DNA from: JAZDLC01 sp043802345
GTDB lineage: Bacteria > Planctomycetota > B15-G4 > JADJEK01
Assembly: GCA_043802345.1 (NCBI GenBank)
Contig: JAZDLC010000122.1
Span: forward strand, 1 to 20,389
Reading direction: 5' to 3'
Length of the DNA stretch: 20,389 nucleotides
Made by a program: the position numbers and the translations under genes. The notes below the pieces were generated by a model, which was given only the letters and a program-made list of their open reading frames with translations, had not been told where the DNA came from and ran no database searches. Below are positions 1-7,269 of this stretch, in pieces; the stretch's first letter is position 1; each line of letters begins with the position of its first letter.

Positions 1-1663
1 AGGACTTGTAGGCATCCACGGCACTGTCCAGGCGGCCGAGCCTCTCCAGGACCTCTCCCTCATAGGCAAGGCCCTGGCAGAGCAGCCTGATGGCAGAGCC
101 GCCGCGCTCCTGATTGACGGCCGTCCGGGCCGTCTCCTCGAGCGATTTCGCGGCGCGCGTCAGATAGAGAAGCGCCTCCTCGTCCTCATGCCGCTCGGCC
201 AACTCCACGCCGACTCTCCAGAGCGTCTCCCCCTCGTTCTTCTGCACGAATCCGTAGGCGCTTCGGTCCGGAAAGTACAGCGTCAGATGGGCGAACGCCG
301 CCAGGGCCAGCCCTCCGGCCGCCAGCTTCAGGAAAGCCCGCTCCTTCGCCTTTAGGATCAGCCAGAAGAAAGCGTGAGCCGCGAGGATCGAGAGCGGAAA
401 GACCACCGGCATGCGAAAGCGGGCCGAGACGAAGAACATCACGATGGAGACCGAATAGACCAGGACGAAGCCCCACAGCGGGAATAGCTTCAGCCCCCGG
501 AAGAGAGCGAGAAAGAACCCGAGCATGCCAAACGGCCCCACGATCCAGAAGCAACCAGGCAGCCATCTCGTGAACGGGGTGAACAGCTCGGTGAAGGAGT
601 AGATGCACTGGTTGTTCGGGTATTCCATCCCGTACAGGAACAGCCGGATCTTCCGCACGGTGCGATCGATCGCCCGGGAGGTGTCCTCCCGCCAGAACTG
701 GAACGCCTTGTGGAAGAAGTAGCGCGAGACCTCGGATGGCTTCGGCTCGCGGCCCAGGGCCTGTGCCGCCATTTCCCGGGTAGCGTAGAAACCGCCCCAC
801 CAGTCGGGCGGAGTCCCGGGCACGATGGCGGTGACGCCGTCGGTTTGCGGGTTGTTGCCGATGTAGAAGTTCACCCCGCCCTGGGACGAGATCAGCACCT
901 CGTCATGGCCAATCACGGAGTTGCGGATGGTGATCGGCGCAATCGGCATCAGGAGGGCGAGCCCGAACGCGAGGCAGGAAACGATGCCCCGCCGGAGACC
1001 GCCTCCCTTCGCCCTCTCCAGCCAGAGAATCCAGACGCAGACCGCTGGCGCGAACAGCAGGATGTTCGGCCGGGCAATCGCTTCCAGGCCGAGCAGCAGT
1101 CCGGCGGTCGCGAAGGCCCACCAGGTTCTCCGCTCTCCGGCCACCACCAGCATCAGCAGGAGCAGCAGGTTGAGGAAGATCTGCAGCGGCACGATCAGCA
1201 GCTCGCCGTCGAAGTAGACCGCCGTCCAGTAGACCGACATGCACCCGCCGGCCAGTATCCCCACGCCACGCCCGAACAGTCTGGTCCCCAGCAGAAACAC
1301 CAGGCCGCAACTGAGCGCGCCCAACAGGCACTGGATCAGCCGCGGGGCGAGACCCGCATCCACTCCGAAAACCGAGTAGATCGTGCCGAGGAACCAGATG
1401 TAGAGCGGCGCCCGGAAGTACGGGACCGGCTCACCGCTCCTTCGGTCGATCGACCACTCCTTCCCCTCGGCGAACTCCTGGGCCCACTCGTGATGGACCT
1501 TCGCATCCATGGTCGGATGCTGGAAGAACGGGTTCTCGGAGAGCTGGGCCAGGTGGATCAGCCGGACCAGGAGGGCCAGCCCGACGATGATGAGGAACCA
1601 GGACGGAGTGCCGATCCGGGAGATGGGGCCGGACCTTCCGGGTCTCTGAGTCTGTTCGTCCAT
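1..1663 (-). CDS. GT39/ArnT-like membrane glycosyltransferase with TPR-like tail (3' end cut off)
   Basis: Reading the minus strand from the ATG at 1663 gives an open frame of 554 codons that leaves the window. It is a polytopic GT-C protein. A first membrane segment at about residues 22-39 is followed by an outer loop with MDAKVHHEWA, whose Asp53 sits where family members carry the catalytic acid. The signature YFRAPLYIWFLG comes next, then many hydrophobic segments (for example LLLLLMLVVAG, FALLMPIAPI-like stretches and FPLWGFVLVYSVSIVMFFVSARFR). By family knowledge such proteins transfer a sugar from a polyprenyl-phosphate donor on the outer membrane face. After the last membrane segment, the final ~90 visible residues (ETLWRVGVELAERHEDEEALLYLTRAA..., LGRLDSAVDAYKS) look like TPR helices. 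No strong Shine-Dalgarno precedes the ATG. A GTG 32 nt upstream is out of frame. The acceptor is unknown. Confidence 0.85.
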   Translation of the reverse strand, partial: MDEQTQRPGRSGPISRIGTPSWFLIIVGLALLVRLIHLAQLSENPFFQHPTMDAKVHHEWAQEFAEGKEWSIDRRSGEPVPYFRAPLYIWFLGTIYSVFGVDAGLAPRLIQCLLGALSCGLVFLLGTRLFGRGVGILAGGCMSVYWTAVYFDGELLIVPLQIFLNLLLLLMLVVAGERRTWWAFATAGLLLGLEAIARPNILLFAPAVCVWILWLERAKGGGLRRGIVSCLAFGLALLMPIAPITIRNSVIGHDEVLISSQGGVNFYIGNNPQTDGVTAIVPGTPPDWWGGFYATREMAAQALGREPKPSEVSRYFFHKAFQFWREDTSRAIDRTVRKIRLFLYGMEYPNNQCIYSFTELFTPFTRWLPGCFWIVGPFGMLGFFLALFRGLKLFPLWGFVLVYSVSIVMFFVSARFRMPVVFPLSILAAHAFFWLILKAKERAFLKLAAGGLALAAFAHLTLYFPDRSAYGFVQKNEGETLWRVGVELAERHEDEEALLYLTRAAKSLEETARTAVNQERGGSAIRLLCQGLAYEGEVLERLGRLDSAVDAYKS

Positions 1664-1727
1664 CTGCTGGCCCGCCGTCGTCTCCGTCGCGTCACACCTG
1701 GCGGGCCAGTATGGCAAACGGCCCTCA

Positions 1728-1740
1728 CATGTTGAACATG
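1728..1740. promoter_or_regulatory. Perfect 13-bp palindrome in the divergent intergenic region (operator candidate)
   Basis: CATGTTGAACATG is a perfect inverted repeat with a one-base centre. It lies in the ~180-bp gap between the minus-strand glycosyltransferase (start 1663) and the plus-strand sigma factor (start 1843). On the minus strand, a weak -35/-10 pair (TTCAAC, 17-nt spacer, CATACT) overlaps it, so it could be an operator for the glycosyltransferase. The palindrome is visible directly; its function is inference. Confidence 0.35.
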
Positions 1741-1774
1741 GAGAGCGTAACATACTGTAAAAACCATCCTTAAA

Positions 1775-1801
1775 GGAACGCACCCTGATGGGATGAGTTC
1801 C
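1775..1801 (+). promoter_or_regulatory. Possible ECF-type promoter of the sigma/anti-sigma unit
   Basis: GGAAC at 1775-1779 is followed after 17 nt by GTTCC at 1797-1801. This resembles the GGAAY-N17/18-GTT promoters used by some ECF sigma factors and lies 42 nt upstream of the sigma factor ATG. A second GGAAC is at 1804-1808. ECF factors often activate their own operon, so autoregulation is plausible. The match is short and could be chance. Confidence 0.28.
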
Positions 1802-1842
1802 CTGGAACCATCGTGGTAGAGGAGTCGTTACCCGGGAGAACC

Positions 1843-2463
1843 ATGGATCCGATCTCAGCTCCAGACGAAGATCCGGCGGACGAGACGCTGGCCCTTGCGG
1901 CCGGGGCGGGGAACCGCGCCGCCTTCGAGCAGCTCGTCTTCCGGTTCGGAGCCGCTCTTCTCGGAGTGATCGAGAAGCAAGTGGGCGACTCTCACCTGGC
2001 GGACGATCTGGCGCAGGAGATCTGGATCAAGGTCTTCAAGGGCCTGGGCAAGTACCGGCCTCAGGGCTCCCTTCGTTCCTGGCTGTTCAGCATCGCCCTG
2101 AACCATGTGCGGGACGCCAACCGCCGGAGGGCAAGAAGCAGAGTGGTCTACATCGACGACTTCCGTTCCGACCCGGATGCCACTCCCAGCGTCGACCCGA
2201 GAGGCCGGGTCGAGGAGGCGGCCGCCATCGAGGCGGCGCTCGATCGCATCCAGGAACCGTTCCGCACGGCCATCACCCTGGTGGACATCATGAACTTCTC
2301 CTACGAGGAAGCGGCGACCAGTCTCGACTGCGCCGTTGGCACCGTGAAGTCCCGGGTCAACCGGGGCCGCTTCGCATTCCGAGATCACTACCTGCGATCC
2401 GAGCAGGAGGGGACCGAGCAGCGCCCGGCGCCCCCCCTGGACGGTTCGAAAGGACGGGCCTGA
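1843..2463 (+). CDS. ECF-family RNA polymerase sigma factor
   Basis: A 206-residue protein with the two domains of sigma-70 family ECF factors. Region 2 is at about residues 26-95, including HLADDLAQEIWIKVFKGLGKY, the core-binding and -10-recognition helices, then SLRSWLFSIALNHVRDANRRR. Region 4 is at about 128-180, with the helix-turn-helix FSYEEAATSLDCAVGTVKSRVNRGR that reads the -35 element. The ATG at 1843 is preferred over an in-frame GTG at 1813 because GGGAGA lies just upstream of it. The stop codon overlaps the ATG of the next gene by one base (TGATG), so the two are translationally coupled. That gene is a zinc-finger anti-sigma factor, so this sigma factor is presumably held at the membrane until an envelope signal releases it. 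A short Pro-rich C-terminal tail follows region 4. Confidence 0.93.
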   Translation: MDPISAPDEDPADETLALAAGAGNRAAFEQLVFRFGAALLGVIEKQVGDSHLADDLAQEIWIKVFKGLGKYRPQGSLRSWLFSIALNHVRDANRRRARSRVVYIDDFRSDPDATPSVDPRGRVEEAAAIEAALDRIQEPFRTAITLVDIMNFSYEEAATSLDCAVGTVKSRVNRGRFAFRDHYLRSEQEGTEQRPAPPLDGSKGRA

Positions 2464-3734
2464 TGAAGTGCGACCACATCCAACCGCTGTTCTCCGAATT
2501 GCTCGAGGAACAACTCGCCGGTTCACTGGAAGAAGCCGTTCGGGAGCATCTTGCGAACTGCAGTTACTGCCAGGGCGAATTCGCGTCATTCGAAGAGGCT
2601 ACACGAACGTTGCGCGGCCTGTCCGCGCCGCCGACTCCCAGAAGCCATGTCGACCGGATCCTCAGGGCCGTCGACGCAGCGTCATCGGAAAGTCCCCTGA
2701 AGACACCCGCCGTCATCGCAGCCCCTTCCCGTCTGCGCCGGGTGGGAGGCCACGTCTTTACGGCACTTTGTGGCGCCGCCGCGGCGATCCTGCTGATGGT
2801 CCTGTTCCGGGAGGAGCCGGCGCGCACGATGCCCGCCCCCGGCTCGCCGTCGGCCGCCCAGTCACAGGTCACCAAGTTCGTCGAGGTGCCGGCGAAACTC
2901 ACGGTCCTGTCGGGACCGGGCTCGCTGGTTCGCCGCCCCGGCCAGGACGAGGGCGTCGACGCAGCACCCGGGCTCGTGCTGAAGCCGGACGATGTCATCC
3001 GCGTCACCGGAAAGAGCGTCTTTGCTTTGGCGATCGGGAACGGGGGCGTCATTCGCTTCGAGGCGAAGGAGCCACCTCCGGAAGTGGTTGAGAGGGTGGT
3101 GGAGAGGACACAGTATGTCCGAACGGGACCGCTGGTCTCGTTCGAGGTGGACAATGAAGTGGTCGATCGCGGATTGGTCCAGGTGAACCGCTCGATCGAT
3201 ACCATGAAATCCTCCTTCCGGTCAGTGGCCGGCATGGCGCGGCAGACCTACACCAACCTGAAGATGCTCGGCCCGCCGGAGCCTCACACCCCCCAGGCAC
3301 CCTTCGTCCCAAGGGCGCCGGCGGCCGGGTCGAACCAGCCGGAGCCAACGCCGCAGGCGGAGCCGGCGCCGCCGGTGTTGATCCGAAGGACGGCGGGACA
3401 GTTGACGCTCCAGACCTGTGGTCAGCCGGTCGAGGTCATCCCGATCCTGATCGGCTTCCTCGATGACGAGGACCCGGACCTGGTCGAAATGGTACAGGAC
3501 CGCCTGGAGGCCCTGCGGCTGCAGCTCGACGCCAACCCGGCCCTCGCCGGCACCCTGGAACTGGAATTAGCAGAGCCGCAAGAAAACCCGGGGGCTCTGG
3601 ACCAGTTCAGAAGCCTGTTCAGCGGCGGCGACCTGCCCGATCCCGCCGAGAGTTCGGAAGCTTCCAGATGGAATCGCTGGTGGCAGAAGAACGCCGTTCG
3701 CATCCTCGAGGCCGGGACCTACGGCACATTGTGA
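2463..3734 (+). CDS. Membrane anti-sigma factor: zinc finger, TM helix, FecR-like and HEAT-like outer domain
   Basis: A 423-residue protein. Residues 1-45 carry an anti-sigma zinc-finger (zf-HC2) motif: H29-x3-C33-x2-C36, with Cys3 as a likely fourth ligand. This part would bind the ECF factor encoded immediately upstream. A single membrane helix follows at about 97-115. The outside portion is unusually long, about 300 residues. Residues 141-200 (AKLTVLSGPGSLVRR..., LKPDDVIRVTGKSVFALAIGNGGVIRF) resemble a FecR-type beta domain. A Pro/Ala/Glu-rich linker runs from about 271 to 305. The C-terminus (VIPILIGFLDDEDPDLVEMVQDRLEAL, then RWNRWWQKN) resembles a HEAT-type helical repeat with a WxxWW tail. 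Simple ZAS anti-sigma factors are much shorter, so this is probably a fused sensor. The trigger cannot be read from the sequence. Confidence 0.85.
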   Translation: MKCDHIQPLFSELLEEQLAGSLEEAVREHLANCSYCQGEFASFEEATRTLRGLSAPPTPRSHVDRILRAVDAASSESPLKTPAVIAAPSRLRRVGGHVFTALCGAAAAILLMVLFREEPARTMPAPGSPSAAQSQVTKFVEVPAKLTVLSGPGSLVRRPGQDEGVDAAPGLVLKPDDVIRVTGKSVFALAIGNGGVIRFEAKEPPPEVVERVVERTQYVRTGPLVSFEVDNEVVDRGLVQVNRSIDTMKSSFRSVAGMARQTYTNLKMLGPPEPHTPQAPFVPRAPAAGSNQPEPTPQAEPAPPVLIRRTAGQLTLQTCGQPVEVIPILIGFLDDEDPDLVEMVQDRLEALRLQLDANPALAGTLELELAEPQENPGALDQFRSLFSGGDLPDPAESSEASRWNRWWQKNAVRILEAGTYGTL

Positions 3735-3801
3735 GGAATCGAGGGAACTCCCCCACCGGCCGGTACGTATCCCCGGCGATGCTCACGCATAGGAGACAAT
3801 C

Positions 3802-4998
3802 ATGACAAGCCTGAGAATCGCGCTGCTCGCAGCAGCATTGCTTTCGACTGCAGCCTGCACCGTGACGCACCGCTCGGTGACCTCAGATGGCGTCAAGTTG
3901 GCGGAGAAGTCGTTGGACGGGGGCGGGAAGGTGACCTACCAGCTGCTTCCCGGAAAGGGGGAAGGCCCACCGCGCATCCACCGCACCGAGACCGTCACCC
4001 GGGAGAAGGCTTCAGTCAAACTGTCGACATCGGACATCGACACCGAACTGGCCGAGCAGCTCGGCGTCACTCCGTGGAAGGGGATCAGGGTCGACAAGGT
4101 TCCGAGTGGGTCGCAGGTCTCCGAGGCAGGCCTGACCAAGGGCGACGTGATCCTCTCCTTCGGAGGCGTGGAGCTCACCAGCCGGCAGCAGTTCGAAGAG
4201 TTGCTCGCCGGCATGCTCAAGCCCGGCGAGCAGATCGACCTGAATGTGCTACGTCCCGGCGATCAGGAGCTCGGGGTGAACCAGGAGCATCTCTCGCTCA
4301 GCTTCGTGCCAGCCAGCAAGGAGGTCACCGATTCGAAGACCAGCTCGATCCAGCTGGAGACCTCGCGCGGAGTGCAGCAGCTCACCGGCGCCCAGGTCGC
4401 CGCGATCCCGGCCGACCTGGCTGCCGAAATCTTCGGCGCCAACGAGCCGATCACGATCATTTCCGGCGTGGTCATCGGCTCGCCGGCCTACCTGTCGGGA
4501 CTACGAAGGGGAGACCGGGTTCTGGACCTGGACGGCCGGAAGGTCAGCGGCGTGGGTGAGGTCCGTGAGATCGTCCGCGGCCATGCCCGACATCTCAATC
4601 TGTCGGGGGCGGTCCTCGAGCTGCCGGACGCTGCCAACGCGACGCCACAGACCATGACCGACACCCCGGGCGACCTGGAGTTCAATGTCCTGGGGCCGCT
4701 CGGATCTCACTCCGCCAGCGTCGAGGTGGTGGACGACCTGGACGACTCCACCCGCTTCCACTTCCCGATCCTGTTCGACTACTCGTCCGACGTGGACAGC
4801 AACAGCTGGTCGTTCCTCGATTTCATCTTCCAGTTCGGGGCCAACTACGAAAGCCGCTACCTGCCCGCCGAAACCCGCAGCCCCGCGGAGTCCTCGAAGC
4901 TATCCCTGTTCCCGCTGGGGATGTTCGAGTTCGAGAGCACCCCCTCGTACAACGAGTACACGTTCCTCTGGCTGATCACCTGGAGAACCCGCGGCTAG
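3802..4998 (+). CDS. Lipoprotein with two PDZ domains
   Basis: The ATG at 3802 follows AGGAGA at a good distance. The first 19 residues form a lipoprotein signal ending in a lipobox-like STAAC, with Cys19 as the lipidated residue. Thr at -3 is not ideal. PDZ domain 1 spans about 85-152 (GIRVDKVPSGSQVSEAGLTKGDVILSFGG). PDZ domain 2 spans about 200-272 (ISGVVIGSPAYLSGLRRGDRVLDLDG). No protease domain is present, so it is a binding or adaptor protein rather than a DegP/RseP-type enzyme. The last ~120 residues are rich in aromatic and acidic residues (FHFPILFDYSSDVDSNSWSF, ending YTFLWLITWRTRG) and were not recognised. It lies 67 nt behind the anti-sigma factor on the same strand. PDZ domains often read unfolded C-termini in envelope-stress signalling, so a role in the upstream sigma pathway is reasonable inference. 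Confidence 0.82.
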   Translation: MTSLRIALLAAALLSTAACTVTHRSVTSDGVKLAEKSLDGGGKVTYQLLPGKGEGPPRIHRTETVTREKASVKLSTSDIDTELAEQLGVTPWKGIRVDKVPSGSQVSEAGLTKGDVILSFGGVELTSRQQFEELLAGMLKPGEQIDLNVLRPGDQELGVNQEHLSLSFVPASKEVTDSKTSSIQLETSRGVQQLTGAQVAAIPADLAAEIFGANEPITIISGVVIGSPAYLSGLRRGDRVLDLDGRKVSGVGEVREIVRGHARHLNLSGAVLELPDAANATPQTMTDTPGDLEFNVLGPLGSHSASVEVVDDLDDSTRFHFPILFDYSSDVDSNSWSFLDFIFQFGANYESRYLPAETRSPAESSKLSLFPLGMFEFESTPSYNEYTFLWLITWRTRG

Positions 4999-5055
4999 AA
5001 AGGCGGGCGCGGGCGGTGCTCCGCGTCGCTCTGCAGCGCCGTTCGTCGTGACTCG

Positions 5056-5073
5056 TCGATTTCGATTTCGATT
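5056..5073 (+). repeat. Three tandem TCGATT hexamers
   Basis: The 198-nt gap 4999-5196 holds no gene. It contains three head-to-tail TCGATT units, then CGGATCGG. Low-complexity hexamer-like sequence of similar style recurs at 19124-19163. Confidence 0.6.
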
Positions 5074-5196
5074 CGGATCGGTGCATCCCAGCGGTGACTT
5101 GGCGGTCTTTCAGTTCCCGATTCTCCCCTGATGAAGAGGCAGGCGGTGGGTAGACTCTCCCCCGGAAGCTCTGCTCGTTTCCGAGGAGAACCGTGG

Positions 5197-6531
5197 ATGA
5201 ATCCCTCCCTCCTGCTTTTCGGACTGCTGGCTCTGGCGACGCAGGACCGCATGGTCTCCGAGCAGCATGCGGGGTTCGAGCTGAAGACCGATCTGGACGG
5301 CGCCCAGAAAGAAGAGGTGCTCGCGGTCGCTGAGCGGACTCTGGCCGGCGCCAGGGAGCTGCTCGAGCGGCTCGGGGTGCGCAGGAAAGGCGGCCTGAGC
5401 CTGGTGCTGACGATCTTCTCTCACGAGGCAGATTACGAGGATCACCGGCGCAGGACCCACGATCAAAACACCTTTGTCTCCAGTTCCGTCTCCTACCTCG
5501 ATGAGAGCGGCGGAGAGATCGCCGCCGCCTGGCAGGATGGTTCCTTGACCGCCACGGGCCAACTGAGGAGGCAAGTGGCCCGGCACGTTCTGCGGGAGCA
5601 TGCTCCGGACGCTCCGATCTGGTTCGAGGAGGGATTCGCGGGGTACTTCGAGGGCCTGCAGATCGACCCGTATGGTGGCACGATGGACCTGGTCAACGAG
5701 GAGTTGCTGAGCACGGTCCGCGACGCGCTCCGGAACTCCAGCTACTGTCCGCTCTTTGACCTGATGGACCTGCAGCATGTGGAGTTCTACGGCCTGGCGG
5801 GCGCGCGCAAGTCCGACTGGCCCCGGGCCACGCTGTACGCTGAGTCGTGGTCGCTGCTCTTCTACCTGCTGAGCGCTGACGACCCGGATGCGGCCCAGTT
5901 CCTGAACCTGGTGGTGCGGCGACTCAGCAGCGGCCGCTGGTCCCAGACTCTCCACCGGCAGCTCCTGAAGGAGCTGGAGCCGCGCTGGATCGAGTTCCTC
6001 CAGGCAGACTCGTTCCGCGAGGTGGGCGAACTGGTGCGCTCGGCCTGGGTGCGGCTCGAGCAGGGCGAGTACTTCGCGGCGCGCATGGACGCGGCCAAGG
6101 CGCTGGAGCTCGACCGGGGCCACCGCTCCGCGAGAAGAGTGCTTGCCCGCGCCGCCTACGGCGAGGAAGACTACGTCACGGCCGCGAACCTGTTCCAGGG
6201 CCTCGTTGATGACGATCCGAACGACCTGGACGCCCTGCTCTGCAGCGCCCGGGCGCTGCTGATGCTGGCCGGCCGATCTGGAGACCGGCAGCAGACTCTG
6301 GAGGCGATCTCCGCGGGCGTGACGGCATCCCGGGCGGCGCCGATCGGAAAGCAGCACCTGGGCCTGCTGATCGCGGTCGAGGGCGCCGAGCAGATGCAGG
6401 ATCTCAAGCAGGCGCTGGAGTTGGTCAGGGACATCCTCCGGCTCCGGGGAGTCCCCTCCGAAGTGCGGGCTCGGGTCACGGAACTGGAGCAGGCGCTGAT
6501 CAAGCGCTCGATCGGTCGCTCGAAGGGGTAG
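5197..6531 (+). CDS. Secreted DUF1570-like (degenerate gluzincin) protein with TPR repeats
   Basis: A 444-residue protein read from the ATG at 5197, which follows GAGGAG and opens a signal peptide (MNPSLLLFGLLALATQ). An in-frame ATG at 5131 would place a polar stretch before the signal and is rejected. Residues 20-150 follow the plan of DUF1570-type zinc peptidases: an LVLTIFSHEADYEDH strand, then the helix that normally carries HExxH, then WFEEGFAGYFE, which usually supplies the third ligand. Here the helix reads QVARH (126-130), so the first His and the catalytic Glu are missing. Classical zinc proteolysis is therefore unlikely. From about 280 the sequence becomes helical repeats of TPR type (ALELDRGHRSARRVLARAAYGEEDY, NLFQGLVDDDPNDLDALLCSARALL). 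It ends 7 bp from the stop of the convergent Rrf2 gene. The role is probably binding or scaffolding outside the cytoplasm; this is inference. Confidence 0.75.
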   Translation: MNPSLLLFGLLALATQDRMVSEQHAGFELKTDLDGAQKEEVLAVAERTLAGARELLERLGVRRKGGLSLVLTIFSHEADYEDHRRRTHDQNTFVSSSVSYLDESGGEIAAAWQDGSLTATGQLRRQVARHVLREHAPDAPIWFEEGFAGYFEGLQIDPYGGTMDLVNEELLSTVRDALRNSSYCPLFDLMDLQHVEFYGLAGARKSDWPRATLYAESWSLLFYLLSADDPDAAQFLNLVVRRLSSGRWSQTLHRQLLKELEPRWIEFLQADSFREVGELVRSAWVRLEQGEYFAARMDAAKALELDRGHRSARRVLARAAYGEEDYVTAANLFQGLVDDDPNDLDALLCSARALLMLAGRSGDRQQTLEAISAGVTASRAAPIGKQHLGLLIAVEGAEQMQDLKQALELVRDILRLRGVPSEVRARVTELEQALIKRSIGRSKG

Positions 6532-6538
6532 GGTCCGG

Positions 6539-7000
6539 CTACACGTCCTCGGGGGAGTCAAGCTCCACAGGCACCGGTCGGCGACAGGCGCCCCCCTTCT
6601 GGTGCGCCCGGACCAGCTCACCGAGGGTCGTCTCCCTGAAACTCACCTCGATGGCGTCCATCGCCAGCGCCAGTCTGCTGTGCAGCGGGCAGAGGTCGGG
6701 GGTGTGCTCGGGGATCTCCATCGGACAGGAGTCGATCCGCATGATCGGATCGACCGAGTTGATCACGTCCAACATGCTGATCTCATCCATGCCTCGGGCA
6801 AGCCGGAAGCCCCCGCCCAACCCCCTCTGCGAGGTCAGAAGCCCCGCCCGTCCCAGGGCCTGGAGAACCTTGGAAAGGTATGCGGTGGGAACCTTGGTCG
6901 CCGCCGCGACTTGCTGGTTGGTCCGCGCCTCGCTCTCGCTGGAAGCGAGATAGAGAATCGCTCGGAGCGCGTACTCGGAGGTAGGTGAAACTACTCGCAC
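6539..7000 (-). CDS. Rrf2-family transcriptional regulator, probably Fe-S containing
   Basis: A 153-residue protein with the Rrf2 winged-helix N-terminus (SEYALRAILYLA; VPTAYLSKVLQALGRAGLLTSQRGLGGGF; LDVINSVDPI). The recognition helix and the RG.GGGF wing are intact. In the loop where IscR and NsrR carry three cysteines for a 2Fe-2S or 4Fe-4S cluster, this protein has Cys92 and Cys104 with His99 between them (CPMEIPEHTPDLCPLH); a third Cys (139) is near the C-terminus. A cluster or redox/NO sensor is therefore likely but with a non-standard ligand set. The start is GTG at 7000, because an in-frame stop lies just upstream. No Shine-Dalgarno is visible, so the message may be leaderless. Target genes are not evident; its convergent neighbour is a TPR protein. 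Confidence 0.88.
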   Translation of the reverse strand: MRVVSPTSEYALRAILYLASSESEARTNQQVAAATKVPTAYLSKVLQALGRAGLLTSQRGLGGGFRLARGMDEISMLDVINSVDPIMRIDSCPMEIPEHTPDLCPLHSRLALAMDAIEVSFRETTLGELVRAHQKGGACRRPVPVELDSPEDV

Positions 7001-7001
7001 G

Positions 7002-7015
7002 AATCACACATGATT
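7002..7015. promoter_or_regulatory. Inverted repeat AATCA-N4-TGATT at the Rrf2 start
   Basis: The 5-bp inverted repeat begins 2 bp upstream of the Rrf2 GTG. Its position suits an autoregulatory operator, as is common for Rrf2 proteins, but the repeat is short and its use is inference. Confidence 0.3.
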
Positions 7016-7269
7016 GTCAGAGCCTTGTTCAGGTTCCCAGTGCTCCAGATTACGGAGTACGCTCCGGGAACTCAACTCTCCTGTGGCCGCGCCTCTGAAG
7101 CGGTCCGGACTCCGCCGCACGTCCTGGCGCGGGTCCGGCGGCCCATGAGCCTGGAAAACCAGACTCAAATCCCGATAATCGTGCGATCAGAGGTGCTGCT
7201 CCTAGCCCTGGTGCAGTAGCATCTACAGTCAGTGTTCCGACACCGAATACACCTATCCGGGACAATCTC
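7016..7269. other. Intergenic region without a convincing gene
   Basis: This stretch lies between divergent genes. A 69-codon plus-strand frame runs through it but has no signal, motif or ribosome binding site. An imperfect GC-rich stem with CCGGAC (7105-7110) pairing GTCCGG (7133-7138) is visible. No clear -35/-10 pair for the gene at 7270 was found. Confidence 0.4.

Noticed and set aside
710..1735. 341-codon plus-strand frame opposite the glycosyltransferase
   Set aside because: Composition is Gln/Arg/Pro-rich with no domain. The opposite strand encodes a clear membrane protein throughout; this is a shadow of GC-rich codon use.
5110..6621. 503-codon minus-strand frame opposite the peptidase-like TPR protein
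   Set aside because: No motif or signal, and it overlaps both a well-supported plus-strand gene and the end of the Rrf2 gene. Shadow frame.
7010..7219. 69-codon plus-strand frame in the gap after the Rrf2 start
   Set aside because: No ribosome site, no motif, and it starts within the likely Rrf2 promoter region.
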